Notes: generated by a model from the letters alone, not told the origin. Positions 16,238 to 25,361 are shown, numbered from the stretch's first letter. The stretch is 64,000 nucleotides of DNA from Clostridium sp. UBA4548 (GCF_002387895.1 NZ_DGLI01000029.1:69864-133863), one strand, 5' to 3'. Translations and numbers: made by a program.

Positions 16238-16609
16238 ATGAAAGAAAAAACAAAGAAACGTCTCGCTACAATATTCATCGTTGTCGCAGCAATGATTGGT
16301 GGGGTAGCTTATTTCATTAACTGGGCATTTTATGATATTCAAAGAATTCATGGTCAGGAGTATCTTACTGAATCAACCTCACCAAATGGAACATATACTG
16401 TAACTGCATCTTTAAATAATGGAGGGGCTACTACAGGGTATTCAGTTTTAGGTACATTAAAGAATAATAAAAGTGGTAAGTCGAAGAACATCTATTGGCA
16501 GTATCACTGTGAAAAAGCTGATATGGAATGGCTCAATGAGGACATCATACAGATAAATGGAGTAGAACTTAAAGTTAAAAATGAAGTTTATGACTATAGA
16601 AAAGATTAG
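16238..16609 (+). CDS. DUF5412-family membrane-anchored protein
   Basis: A 123-residue protein with one N-terminal anchor (about 9-29) and an extracellular domain. That domain has the sequence SPNGTYTVTASLNNGGATTG (about 48-67) and IYWQYHCEKADMEW, which I recognise as DUF5412. The function of the family is unknown. In Bacillus and Clostridium it turns up among small accessory membrane genes, as here. AAGGGGG precedes the start. Confidence 0.7.
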   Translation: MKEKTKKRLATIFIVVAAMIGGVAYFINWAFYDIQRIHGQEYLTESTSPNGTYTVTASLNNGGATTGYSVLGTLKNNKSGKSKNIYWQYHCEKADMEWLNEDIIQINGVELKVKNEVYDYRKD

Positions 16610-16694
16610 TCTAAGCTTTGTTTTTCAAGGTATAGCAATATAATAAATTAAATTTTAAGGGTTATTATATAGATTAGGTAAAAGGGGTGATGTT

Positions 16695-17081
16695 GTGGTA
16701 TGGTTTTGGATTTTTATGATGGTGATGAATTTATTAATTTCCTTTACAATGATTGGCTTTGGTAAGTATTTTACTAAAGGTGGACCCAAAGATGTTAATG
16801 GAGTTTTTGGATATAGAACTTCTATGTCTATGAAAAACAAGGAAACTTGGGAGTTTGCTCACCGTTATTGTGGAAGGCTGTGGTTAGTGTTAGGAACTGT
16901 TATGCTAATTGTTTCTATCATAGCTATGTGCTTTGTAATTGGAAAGGAAATAGATGTTATAGGAACCTTTGGGGCTATAGTTTGTGGTGTGCAACTTGTG
17001 TTTTTAGTTGGATCTATATTTCCTACAGAGATAGCTTTAAAGAAAGAATTTGATAAACAGGGAAATAGAAAACAAGCATAA
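16695..17081 (+). CDS. SdpI-family membrane protein
   Basis: A 128-residue protein with three hydrophobic segments. The segment NGVFGYRTSMSMKNKETWEFAH (about 36-57) is the SdpI/YhfL signature. B. subtilis SdpI gives immunity to the toxin SdpC and also signals, but most relatives have unknown roles and no sdpC-like toxin gene is visible here. It starts at GTG behind AAAGGGGTGATG. Confidence 0.8.
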   Translation: MVWFWIFMMVMNLLISFTMIGFGKYFTKGGPKDVNGVFGYRTSMSMKNKETWEFAHRYCGRLWLVLGTVMLIVSIIAMCFVIGKEIDVIGTFGAIVCGVQLVFLVGSIFPTEIALKKEFDKQGNRKQA

Positions 17082-17254
17082 TTTTATTTAATAATGATTT
17101 TTAAAATAAAGTATTTTGGATAATTTGTGAGTTATAGCTATGTGATAAATAAACGTAATAAAGTAAGGGTTAAAATATAGAAGTTTCTTAGGAAATTTAC
17201 CTATGATAAGTTATCATGTGAAAAACATTTACTAGGGGAGAAAAGGAGAGAACT

Positions 17255-17548
17255 ATGAAGATAAAAATTAACTTATGGTCATTTATAGTTTCTTTTGTGT
17301 GTATAGCACTATTTTTTATAGCAACATCATCACAGTCAATAATTGATTTTACAACCACTTGGTTAAATATGCACCCATTAACTATAGTATTGGGTATAGC
17401 TATAGTTAATTGTGTGCTGGGGTTTATTGGGCTATCTGAGGCCACTAATTGGAAGAAGCTATTAAGAGGATTTTCAACTATAATAATTACTTTAGGGTTA
17501 TCTGGCCTCATAATTTTAATTTTATTTATGGGATTTATGCTGTCATAA
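17255..17548 (+). CDS. 97-residue three-segment membrane protein
   Basis: Hydrophobic segments at about 7-24, 40-60 and 72-96 leave almost no soluble part. The ATG follows AAAAGGAGAG. Unknown family. It lies between the SdpI-type gene and a glycine-rich membrane gene. Confidence 0.5.
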   Translation: MKIKINLWSFIVSFVCIALFFIATSSQSIIDFTTTWLNMHPLTIVLGIAIVNCVLGFIGLSEATNWKKLLRGFSTIIITLGLSGLIILILFMGFMLS

Positions 17549-17587
17549 GCATTTATATAAGTAACATGATACAAAAGGAGGACTTTG

Positions 17588-17788
17588 ATGAGTTTAGATA
17601 AAGATAATGACAATAAAAATATTACTGAAGATGAAAGTCAGTCCGATATGAAAAGCACTTACCTTGCTCTTGGCATAGCATTTGGTGCTTCCTTTGGAGT
17701 TATATTTAATAATATAGCTATAGGTGTGTCTTTAGGAATTATTATAGGAGTGGTGCTTGGTGCTAATATAGAGAATAATAAAAAGTAA
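17588..17788 (+). CDS. 66-residue glycine-zipper-like membrane protein
   Basis: An acidic N-terminal 23 residues lead into two hydrophobic stretches full of GxxxG spacing (GIAFGASFGVIF and GVSLGIIIGVVLGANI). This is typical of small glycine-zipper membrane proteins. AAAAGGAGG precedes the ATG. Function unknown. Confidence 0.55.
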   Translation: MSLDKDNDNKNITEDESQSDMKSTYLALGIAFGASFGVIFNNIAIGVSLGIIIGVVLGANIENNKK

Positions 17789-17858
17789 ATTAAAGTACAA
17801 TTGTCAGTGAAGATGAAATTAAAGAGGGTTTAAAATCAAATTTGTTGGGGGAATAAAA

Positions 17859-18869
17859 ATGCATAAACAGTACATTCAAATGCTTGTATGTCCAAGTTGT
17901 CATAAGGATTTGCAATGGTATATACAAGAGGAAAGTGAAGAGAGAATAATTAATGGAAAAGCTTGCTGCTCATGCTGTAATTCAGAGTATGAAGTAAAGG
18001 ATGAAATAGCAGTATTTTTAACTAGTGAATTATCTAGAAATGACCTTTGGAATAAGGGTGAAAGTGCTCTAGAAAAGTTTTTCAATGAGAATACAGAGAT
18101 TTATGACAAGTTAATGAATACACCAGAAGAAGAGCTGAATGGAGCTGATTATTGGTACAAGGCTACCTATTTTGAAATGAGAAGAGATTTTGCTACAAGC
18201 ACTAAAATGTTTAAAAATGCTTTTAAAAAGATATACACTGAGGATTATATTAATGGTTGGGAAAGTCAAATGGATTTTGTGATTAAAGATCTTCAAGGGG
18301 ATGAACCAATAATTGATATTGCAACAGGTAAAGGCTACCTTGTTGAAAAGATTCTTACTGAGACAAGAAATTACGTTGTTGTCACAGATTTTAGCCCTAC
18401 AATACTAAAGAGAAATAAAGAGTATTATAAAGCTAAGGGGCTATACCAAAGGTTAAGCTTAATTGCTTTTGATGCAAGAAAAACTCCTTTTAGAGATAAC
18501 TCCATTGTAAATATGACTAGTAATATGGGACTTCAGAACATTGATCAACCTGGAGAAGTAGTAAAGGAGCTAAATAGGATTACTAAAGATAAATTTATGT
18601 CTGTAATGTTTTTTATAGACAAAGAGGATAAAAAACACATGGATTTATTTAGAGAATGGAGTAACACTGCTTACGTAACAAAGGAAAATGCAATAAAAAC
18701 TTTTAGAAATTCTGGATGGTATGTTGAAATTTGCAATTCCTTTTTAGCAAACATAAAACCAACACCTGAAAGTGAAATCATAAAAGGTGCAGGAATTGAT
18801 GTATTCCCTATAGAAGACACTGAAGTTGAATTTTGTGTAATTAAAGCAAGGAAGCAGTATGCCTTATAA
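17859..18869 (+). CDS. SAM-dependent methyltransferase with Trm112-like zinc ribbon
   Basis: A 336-residue protein. The N-terminus holds a zinc-ribbon with CPSC (about 11-14) and CCSCC (about 36-40) cysteines and the Trm112-like order MLVCPSCHKDL...EYEVKDEIAVFL. The Rossmann methyltransferase domain follows with motif I IIDIATGKGYLVEKI near 146-160 and VVVTDFSP. The arrangement resembles RlmA-type rRNA methyltransferases, but the substrate is open. It is the largest member of the array. Confidence 0.75.
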   Translation: MHKQYIQMLVCPSCHKDLQWYIQEESEERIINGKACCSCCNSEYEVKDEIAVFLTSELSRNDLWNKGESALEKFFNENTEIYDKLMNTPEEELNGADYWYKATYFEMRRDFATSTKMFKNAFKKIYTEDYINGWESQMDFVIKDLQGDEPIIDIATGKGYLVEKILTETRNYVVVTDFSPTILKRNKEYYKAKGLYQRLSLIAFDARKTPFRDNSIVNMTSNMGLQNIDQPGEVVKELNRITKDKFMSVMFFIDKEDKKHMDLFREWSNTAYVTKENAIKTFRNSGWYVEICNSFLANIKPTPESEIIKGAGIDVFPIEDTEVEFCVIKARKQYAL

Positions 18870-19018
18870 CCTTAAGGATATAAGCAGATATCTTGTTTTG
18901 TGGGAATAGTTAATACTCAGTTATAAGATGAGTTTAATAAGGGTAAGAGCATTTAGTAGATAGGATATAATTATATAGTATGACTAATAAGTTAAATAAT
19001 ATAGGTAGGTAAAGTTTA

Positions 19019-19609
19019 ATGAATAAGAAGATAAAGCTAGGTATTTTGGGCTTATCAATTGTTTTATTGGTTTTGGTAATTAATTTCAATAATGGTGCAA
19101 AAAGTCCAAAAGAAGCAATAAAACAGCGTAATTCTAAGCCTATAAGCATAATACATGAGGAGAAAACTAACAGAGGTTGCATAGTATTCTATGAAATTCC
19201 AGGTGAGGATAGCCTTTCAACAGCCTTTGTTAGAAAGAGCTTAGGTAGGCATAAAGTTGTTTATGATGGTGTTCAAGGAGATATAAGTTTAGCAGCTAAG
19301 AAGTTTGGCATAACTAATACGTATTTTCCAGCCATAGAGAAAACATCTTTACCCATATATTTTGGTGTAATTGGCAATTCAGAAGTTAATCAAGTGAAAG
19401 TAATGGAAGAGGGAAGAAATATTGAGAGGCAAGCAAAAATCATTGAGGTTAAAGGGAAGAGAATATGGCTAGTATATATGAACAGATTTCAAGGCTCAAA
19501 CTTTGACATCCTGGGACTTTCAGCAGATGGTAAGGAGCTTATGAAAATAGATGGAAATATATCACCTTACTATGCAGAACAGAAGCCTTTTAAAAGCACT
19601 TACAAATAG
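19019..19609 (+). CDS. unknown membrane-anchored protein
   Basis: A 196-residue protein with one hydrophobic anchor (about 7-24) and an extracellular domain rich in predicted strands. The segment RKSLGRHKVVYDGVQGDISL sits at about 76-95. AGGTAGGT precedes the ATG. Not recognised. Confidence 0.6.
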   Translation: MNKKIKLGILGLSIVLLVLVINFNNGAKSPKEAIKQRNSKPISIIHEEKTNRGCIVFYEIPGEDSLSTAFVRKSLGRHKVVYDGVQGDISLAAKKFGITNTYFPAIEKTSLPIYFGVIGNSEVNQVKVMEEGRNIERQAKIIEVKGKRIWLVYMNRFQGSNFDILGLSADGKELMKIDGNISPYYAEQKPFKSTYK

Positions 19610-19648
19610 TTGGCAAGGGCATTTTATCAGAAGAGCTGTTTTAAAAAA

Positions 19649-19670
19649 CTAGATGGAAATTTCTATCTAG
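19649..19670 (-). terminator. hairpin with a T-tract on the minus strand only
   Basis: CTAGATGGAAA can pair with TTTCTATCTAG (one G-U). On the minus strand it is followed by TTTTTT. All annotated genes here run plus, so it implies a minus-strand transcript or is fortuitous. Confidence 0.35.
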
Positions 19671-19745
19671 AACTTTAGCTCCCCTGAGCAAAGTGCCTAT
19701 GATTAATTTAAGTTTACTTAATCATAAATATTGGGAGGGGTTAAT

Positions 19746-20087
19746 ATGGTAATTGAGCCTTTAAATGATGTTATGTCATACTTTCATTTTGTGTTTATAG
19801 CATATATAGTGCTATTTATAATTGTAGTGACTAATTTTTATAAAGCACTACATATTAGGAAGTTATCAGAGAATAAACCTAAGGGGAGCTTTGCTGAAAA
19901 GATTGACTTATTTATTGATATTCTTTGTGGGGCAGCAATGGCTGCAGGGCTTATGTTTCAAGGAGTATTAGCAGACAATAATGCCTTAGGTCATAATGGG
20001 TGGTTTAACTGGCTTTTAGGTATATCTATTGGAAGCCTTATCATTTTTATATTAAATGTAATTGTAGTTTTCAAAGAAAAAAAGTGA
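19746..20087 (+). CDS. 113-residue membrane protein, unknown
   Basis: Hydrophobic segments at about 13-33, 56-75 and 86-107. It starts at ATG 19746, 6 nt after GGGAGGGG. The loop ALHIRKLSENKPKGSFAEK is positively charged. Family unknown. Confidence 0.55.
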   Translation: MVIEPLNDVMSYFHFVFIAYIVLFIIVVTNFYKALHIRKLSENKPKGSFAEKIDLFIDILCGAAMAAGLMFQGVLADNNALGHNGWFNWLLGISIGSLIIFILNVIVVFKEKK

Positions 20088-20166
20088 TTTGAGAGTTATA
20101 TGAAAGCTATAGCTGCATTGATCATATCTGTGTTTTAAAAATCAAAAGTTACTGGGGGAGAAAACA

Positions 20167-20673
20167 TTGAAAAATAAGCCTATGAAAAAAAGAACTAAGT
20201 TTTTACTTTGGGTTTTATTTGTTATATATATATTAGTTCTTGTGAACGTAATTATTCTTAAAGATGGAAATGCTCTTATTGCAGCACAATATAGTGCTGA
20301 TAGGTCCTTATGGGAGAGTATTGAGGCAATAAATTTTGTGCCTTTTAAGACAATTATTCCATATCTTAAAGGAGAGCCAACTATTCGTATTGCTGCTGAA
20401 AATATACTAGGAAATATCTTTGCTTTTAGCCCCCTTGGATTTTTATTGCCATTACTATTTAAAAAATTTTATAGGCTAAAAAGTATTTTTCTAACTTCTT
20501 TCGCAATAAGTCTTTTTATAGAGATAATACAACTAGTATTTTACTTGGGAAGTACGGATATAGATGACTTAATTCTAAATACTTTAGGCTCACTTATAGG
20601 TTTTGGAGTCCTTTGTTTACTTAAAAAGATTACTCAAAGAAAGAGCATTGGTCTTTCAGCGTATTCTAACTAA
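20167..20673 (+). CDS. VanZ-family membrane protein
   Basis: A 168-residue protein with five hydrophobic segments and the VanZ-family order: NILGNIFAFSPLGFLLP (about 79-95), then IEIIQ and GSTDIDDLILNTLGSLIG. VanZ raises teicoplanin resistance in enterococci, but most homologues are of unknown function and no van genes are here. It starts at TTG behind GGGGGAG and is the last gene of the array. Confidence 0.8.
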   Translation: MKNKPMKKRTKFLLWVLFVIYILVLVNVIILKDGNALIAAQYSADRSLWESIEAINFVPFKTIIPYLKGEPTIRIAAENILGNIFAFSPLGFLLPLLFKKFYRLKSIFLTSFAISLFIEIIQLVFYLGSTDIDDLILNTLGSLIGFGVLCLLKKITQRKSIGLSAYSN

Positions 20674-20732
20674 ATTTAATCATGTATGTTTTAAAGTTCA
20701 TAGAAATAACGAATATTTTATTGAAAATAAAG

Positions 20733-20789
20733 AAATGTCATGGAGATACAAGCAATTACTCTTAGAGAGGTAAGGTATCCATGACATTT
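20733..20789. terminator. bidirectional hairpin between convergent genes
   Basis: A 15-bp stem (AAATGTCATGGA.ATAC against GTATCCATGACATTT) with a 25-nt loop separates the end of the array from the convergent minus-strand gene. T-tracts are weak on both sides. Confidence 0.6.
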
Positions 20790-20812
20790 AATGATGTAAT
20801 AGTATTAAATTT

Positions 20813-21322
20813 TCACTGGTTAAATTTTATAGTAACATTTTTAGAAGCATCATTGCTTTTATAGAGTATCATAACTTCATCTTCACTTACCCAGGACATT
20901 TTATAGTTCTCATTATAAAATATTTTATATCCACTCAATGGAGAACAGGGTAGCTCTTTTTTAAAAATATAGTATTTTTGCTCATATATCCAGCTACTCC
21001 CATGGAGTAATGATGAACGCTCTTCAATAATTAATGCACTTTTTTCATCGGGAGAATAGAATACCATTTGAGTGCTTATTAAACTAGAGTATATATTCCA
21101 TAGATTTAAACCCAAATATAGAAAAATAAGAATATGAATAAAGAAATAAAGGTTTTCTTTTTTTGCAACTATAAGTCCAATGATAACTATGATTAAAGTA
21201 ACTATAGTTGTCAAATAATTGGTTATCAAACTAAGTCCATATTCGTGGTCTATTTTTAAAAGTACTAGCTTTACAATTATTAAAGTTATAAAGACTCCGT
21301 AAAGAACATGTTTCCTCTTCAT
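20813..21322 (-). CDS. unknown membrane protein with extracellular domain
   Basis: A 169-residue protein with three hydrophobic segments (about 5-20, 33-53 and 58-78) and a C-terminal soluble domain containing FYSPDEKSALIIEERSSLLH. That domain reads like the compact beta domains seen in DUF5412-like proteins, though I cannot assign it. GGAGG precedes the ATG. It stands alone. Confidence 0.6.
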   Translation of the reverse strand: MKRKHVLYGVFITLIIVKLVLLKIDHEYGLSLITNYLTTIVTLIIVIIGLIVAKKENLYFFIHILIFLYLGLNLWNIYSSLISTQMVFYSPDEKSALIIEERSSLLHGSSWIYEQKYYIFKKELPCSPLSGYKIFYNENYKMSWVSEDEVMILYKSNDASKNVTIKFNQ

Positions 21323-21662
21323 TTACAACCTCCACAATAAGTTATATTAATTCACTGATTTAATCCAAGTTTATTCTCACATAGATACTATTCTCAGAAA
21401 TTATGTTAGCTGAATATTCATTTATCCACTTGTTTTAGTCCTAAAAAATCTATTAAAACAGAGTAACCATAATTTCTTATGGCCAAAGTACCTTAATATA
21501 AATTTTACCAATGTAACTATACAAGTCAATAGAAACTAAATATAAACAAACAGTCTATGTAAAATATCTACAAAAATCTATCTGTAATGGTACAATTTTA
21601 CTAGGAAAATAGTTGTTATATTAATCAATTCTTAATTATGACATAGTAAAGATATAAAAGGG
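21323..21662. other. intergenic region, nothing identified
   Basis: AT-rich sequence between two minus-strand genes. It presumably holds the promoter of the 21322 gene. No further structure seen before the terminator at 21663. Confidence 0.4.
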
Positions 21663-21699
21663 AAAGTGCCATCCACTTATAGTTGTGGATGGCACTTTT
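21663..21699. terminator. intrinsic terminator downstream of the EIIC-like gene
   Basis: A perfect AAGTGCCATCCAC/GTGGATGGCACTT stem with seven T on the plus side and TTTCCCTTTT on the minus side. Confidence 0.8.
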
Positions 21700-21700
21700 T

Positions 21701-22723
21701 TTATAAATCTAGTTTCATATCTCCATATTTAATCCAGCCTTGTTTACGCATAAACTCTGAGATTAAAAGGCTGAGAAGTGCTGGAGCTATAATATGAAGA
21801 ATTAATATTAATAAAAGAGAACTTGTTCCCATGGCCTCAATTGTAGCAAATTGCCCAACAAGTCCACTAGTTCCCATTCCTGCACCTACAGGAGTGTTTT
21901 TCATTTTGAATATGGCAGAGCCAATGGGGCCTAAGATGGCACTTGCAAGAGTTGGTGGAATCCATATCATGGGGCTTCTGATGATATTGGGTACTTGAAG
22001 CATGGAAGTTCCAAGGCCCTGAGCAATTAACCCACCAAAGCGGTTTTCTCTGTAGCTACAAACTGCAAAGCCCACCATTTGAGCACAACAGCCGATGGTT
22101 GCTGCACCAGCGGCAAGACCATCTAACTTTAAGGAAATTGCCAGAGCTGCACTACTGATTGGCAGGGTTAGAACCATTCCCATAATGGTAGAAACTAAAA
22201 TCCCCATAGGAATAGGCTGAAGCTCTGTGGCATAGTTAATCATTGAGCCTAAAGTAGTCATTACTGAAGACATAAATGGACTTACAAAGGCAGCTGTAAT
22301 TCCTCCAGCAATAATAGTAGTAGCTGGAACAACTATTATGTTTAGTTTTGTTTTCCCATAAACGAGTCTTCCAAGTTCTGCTCCAATTAATGCTGCAACT
22401 AGAGCACCAACAGGTTCACCCACTCTAACCCCATAAGCACCGTTAGCCCCTGCAATTAGGGTTTGAGCTCCAAGAGTTCCTGTAATGATAGAGGAAAAAA
22501 TAGTTAGTACAGGAGCCTTAACACCATAAGCTACAGCAGCTCCAATAGCAGGCCCCATCATTAACTGAGCTATTTTACCAAACTCCACTAGCATTGGTAT
22601 GCCAGCCTTTTCTCCAATTTGTTTTAGAATTAATCCAATAATAAGAGAGCCAAAAAGTCCCTGAGCCATATAGTTTAATACATTAATTATATAATCTTGT
22701 ATTGAATGTTTTTTCTTTTCCAT
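21701..22723 (-). CDS. PTS EIIC-like membrane permease (PTS_EIIC_2 type)
   Basis: A 340-residue membrane protein with about ten hydrophobic, Gly/Ala-rich segments. It resembles stand-alone PTS EIIC_2 proteins found without EIIA or EIIB. The motif RVGEPVGALVAALIGAELGR lies at about 99-118. No phosphotransfer partner genes are adjacent, so sugar specificity and even PTS dependence are uncertain. AAGGAG precedes the ATG. Confidence 0.75.
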   Translation of the reverse strand: MEKKKHSIQDYIINVLNYMAQGLFGSLIIGLILKQIGEKAGIPMLVEFGKIAQLMMGPAIGAAVAYGVKAPVLTIFSSIITGTLGAQTLIAGANGAYGVRVGEPVGALVAALIGAELGRLVYGKTKLNIIVVPATTIIAGGITAAFVSPFMSSVMTTLGSMINYATELQPIPMGILVSTIMGMVLTLPISSAALAISLKLDGLAAGAATIGCCAQMVGFAVCSYRENRFGGLIAQGLGTSMLQVPNIIRSPMIWIPPTLASAILGPIGSAIFKMKNTPVGAGMGTSGLVGQFATIEAMGTSSLLLILILHIIAPALLSLLISEFMRKQGWIKYGDMKLDL

Positions 22724-22860
22724 AAGTACTCCTTATTTAAGTAATTTTATTTTAATATGTGAAATCCAAATTTAAAAGGGAAAACTTCCTAGAATGTAGC
22801 CTTAGTATTCTCTAAAATTGTAAGTTTTAGCAAACTTAATTTCTACCTATTTCAAAGTTT

Positions 22861-22935
22861 GTAACTATTAAACTTGTTAATAAGAATGATCCAGAATTAA
22901 AGGTGCTTAATGAGTTTAAGGTGCCAATTGAATAG
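22861..22935 (+). pseudogene. possible gene tail remnant
   Basis: A short open frame without start ends VTIKLVNKNDPELKVLNEF...PIE and stop, a protein-like composition inside an otherwise non-coding gap. It may be the tail of a deleted gene. Evidence is weak. Confidence 0.2.
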
Positions 22936-22967
22936 TGATTAGAATTTAATAAGCTTTTTATAGATTA

Positions 22968-23003
22968 AAAACAGCAGGAACTTAACCGTACCTGCTGTTT
23001 TAC
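22968..23003. terminator. intrinsic terminator of the rhomboid-like gene
   Basis: A stem of AAAACAGCAGG with CCTGCTGTTTT ends just at the stop codon of the minus-strand gene. Confidence 0.75.
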
Positions 23004-23803
23004 TATTCTTCTTTAATATGTTCATGACTAAATAAGTGATCTGTACAGTAAGCATGATGGCCTTCACATTTAGAGCAGTATCTAAACTCTAGGTTTGGAT
23101 GAGACTTTTCCGTAGCACCGCAAATAGTACATCTGTAGATGTATATAACTTTTGGGCTGTTATTTTTAAAGTTACGCCTATTAGTAGTAACTTTTTTTCT
23201 GGTTTTAACTCTTGAAAATATATCCTTTCCAAAGAATAAAAAGAAGTTTGCAAGGGCTGCTATAATTACTACCTTATCAGTAAGATTTCCACTAAAGAAT
23301 GAAGATAATAAAAGAAGTACATCAACTAAAGCTAAGTACTTTATCTTCATAGGAATAATGAAAAAAACCATTACCTGATAGTTAGGATAAAAATAAGCAA
23401 AGGCTAAGAATAAGGACATATTTAAGTACACTGCAGTAGTAACCCCACCAGTTATAAAGGCTGCAATTATAGTTCCAACTATTCCTGTAAGATAATAAAT
23501 ATTAAACTTAAAGCTACCCCATTCTTCTTCAAGAGAAGAACCGATCATATAGTAAAAATAAAGGGTAAACAATATCCAGAGAGTTGAAGTAGCTGGAGGT
23601 ATTAAAACAAAGGTAAAAAGCCTCCAAATTTGTCCACTGATTACATGTCTAGGACTAAGAATTAACCAGCTTCTTAAATGTCCCTCAGGATACACTACAT
23701 TGGCAATTAGGTATACTGCAAAGTTTAAAATTACAATATATTTCATCAAATCTCTTATTGCATATCTTCCATATTTTCTTTCTAATTTGTCTAAGAAACC
23801 CAT
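23003..23803 (-). CDS. rhomboid-like membrane protein without the GxSG catalytic motif, plus zinc ribbon
   Basis: A 266-residue protein with six hydrophobic segments in rhomboid order, including the loop WRLFTFVLIPP near residue 60. Where active rhomboids have GxSG, this has YLNMSLFLAFA (about 125-135), and no catalytic His is evident in the last segment. It should therefore be a non-proteolytic rhomboid-like (derlin-type) protein. The C-terminal 45 residues form a Cys/His cluster (CTICGATE, CSKCEGHHAYC, HLFSHEH) that probably binds zinc in the cytoplasm. AAAGGAGAG precedes the ATG. Confidence 0.75.
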   Translation of the reverse strand: MGFLDKLERKYGRYAIRDLMKYIVILNFAVYLIANVVYPEGHLRSWLILSPRHVISGQIWRLFTFVLIPPATSTLWILFTLYFYYMIGSSLEEEWGSFKFNIYYLTGIVGTIIAAFITGGVTTAVYLNMSLFLAFAYFYPNYQVMVFFIIPMKIKYLALVDVLLLLSSFFSGNLTDKVVIIAALANFFLFFGKDIFSRVKTRKKVTTNRRNFKNNSPKVIYIYRCTICGATEKSHPNLEFRYCSKCEGHHAYCTDHLFSHEHIKEE

Positions 23804-23928
23804 AAATTACTCTCCTTTATAGTTTATTTACAATGAACAAGTTCATTGAAGTAAGTTTATTTCTCGTAACCATATCCATAAAGAAATTTTTACCCTAATA
23901 CTAAATTTTAAATCAAATATTTAATAAG

Positions 23929-24128
23929 TAGAGTTTTTCTACAGGATAATTAGTGTACGGCATATTAAGAATATTTTAGCACTAATTGAAGGGTTTAGTA
24001 AGGGGATTAGATTTAATATTGATAGGATTAATTTATGTAATGATTTCTTAAAAGGAATTAACTTAAATAAAAAAACTAATAAGAAAGTGTACATAAAAAT
24101 TAAGGAGCAACTTTTAAAATACAAGTAA
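23929..24128 (+). pseudogene. possible C-terminal fragment of a lost gene
   Basis: An open plus-strand frame without a start codon reads EFFYRIISVRHIKNIL...KKVYIKIKEQLLKYK and stops at 24126-24128. The composition is protein-like. A hydrophobic minus-strand frame over the same bases (23939-24124) looks like its shadow. Family not recognised. The rest of the 435-bp gap 23804-24238 has no gene. Confidence 0.3.
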
Positions 24129-24238
24129 ACACGAATTTATCTACCTTTTTAAAAATATACTCTTAATATGGGGAGTTAAGGTTTAATATTTAATACTCAC
24201 TTTAAGGCAATAAGAAATATTAGAAAGTAGGTAATTGA

Positions 24239-25246
24239 ATGAATTTAAAAGCATTTTGGAAAAACAAGGCCTTTAAAATTGTAGTTAGCTTTGAGGCATT
24301 AGTATTAGTAATAATTTTAGGATTTACTGTGTACAACCATAGGAAGAGTCCTGCAAAAATGGTAATGGGGGGAGCATTCCAAAACCAGGTTATACATAGT
24401 GAGGGCGAGAAGTTAGAGAATAAGGAGCCTTCAATGGATCTGGAAAAGTTCTTTCGACCTTCAAAGCTACCTGCAATTAATGATAGGGCAAAAGACTTTA
24501 AGTTTTTTGATGAGTTTTATGGAAAAAGTCCAGACAAGATTAAAATACCAAGTGAGCTATTAAAAACTCCTGAGGATACAATTATAAATTACTTTAGCAT
24601 TCTAAAAGAAGGGGCTGGAAGTTTTGAAGAGGGAAAATCTACAGGCTGTGGAACTTTAGGTACGGCAACGGCTCCTTATCCAATAGCTTACAACTTTTTA
24701 ACCGCGGATTATAGAAAGAAGCTTAGCTATAAACAGTACTTAGAATCCTTTAAAAATATATTTCACATAAGCCTGTTAAAGGTAAGAGAAGTACCTAAAA
24801 GAGAAGATCATCCCGATAGTATCCCTTATTTTATTGAAATTGAAACTATTGAAGGCACTGATAAAGGTATGGGTCAATTTGCCTATTATTACGGATTTGT
24901 TTACTTAACAAAAGAAGGTAAGGATTATAAAATTTCTGATGTGGATTTTCGAGGAGAAAATTATCTTTGCGCACCTTATCATGGGTGGTCTTATGATGCT
25001 GAAGCAGTAGTGGATATCAAATATGGAAATTGGTGCTCTTTGGTTAAGGAAAGGCAGCCAATGGAGCAAGAAGGTTATGTAAAAAAGGTTCCTTTCAAGG
25101 GAACAGACGGAAATGAGTATCTTATAAAGTTCTTTACCTTAACTAATGGCACAGATGTAGAAGTTGGACAGTATAAGAAAAATTCTAAGGGAGAATGGGA
25201 AGAAATAATTCTTGACCCAGAAAAGTGTTTAGAGAAGAAAAATTGA
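24239..25246 (+). CDS. unknown membrane-anchored protein, 335 residues
   Basis: A single N-terminal anchor (about 13-29) is followed by a long extracellular region. It has a flexible stretch to about 75, then a domain with ENYLCAPYHGWSYDAEAVVDI near 240-260 and a C-terminal strand-rich part. The paired cysteines could form disulfides outside the cell. It is preceded by TAGGTAATTGA with a weak binding site. Not recognised. Confidence 0.6.
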   Translation: MNLKAFWKNKAFKIVVSFEALVLVIILGFTVYNHRKSPAKMVMGGAFQNQVIHSEGEKLENKEPSMDLEKFFRPSKLPAINDRAKDFKFFDEFYGKSPDKIKIPSELLKTPEDTIINYFSILKEGAGSFEEGKSTGCGTLGTATAPYPIAYNFLTADYRKKLSYKQYLESFKNIFHISLLKVREVPKREDHPDSIPYFIEIETIEGTDKGMGQFAYYYGFVYLTKEGKDYKISDVDFRGENYLCAPYHGWSYDAEAVVDIKYGNWCSLVKERQPMEQEGYVKKVPFKGTDGNEYLIKFFTLTNGTDVEVGQYKKNSKGEWEEIILDPEKCLEKKN

Positions 25247-25315
25247 TTATATGACTATAATTTGCTCAAATAAAAAATCTAAATTTTAAACAATAATTTA
25301 GTATTATAAATTAAG

Positions 25316-25352
25316 AAAGTAGCCATACTCCTAATTGGAGGGCTACTTTTCT
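25316..25352. terminator. bidirectional intrinsic terminator
   Basis: AAAGTAGCC pairs with GGCTACTTT, with an inner CTCC/GGAG stem. It lies between the convergent genes at 24239 and 25733. Confidence 0.8.
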
Positions 25353-25361
25353 AATACATAT

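Noticed and set aside
16695..17081. Complete SdpABC/SdpI toxin-immunity locus
   Set aside because: Only the SdpI-type protein is present; neighbours are not recognisable as SdpA, SdpB or SdpC.
11795..20673. Integron-type gene cassette array
   Set aside because: Gene spacing and orientation are suggestive, but the spacers share no common repeat or attC-like palindrome and no integrase is present.
20167..20673. Glycopeptide resistance locus
   Set aside because: VanZ-family proteins are widespread, and no vanA/vanB ligase, vanH, vanX or vanRS gene occurs nearby.
23939..24124. Minus-strand hydrophobic 61-residue gene
   Set aside because: It is the complement of a more protein-like plus-strand frame, has no binding site and its hydrophobicity follows from the AT-rich complementary codons.
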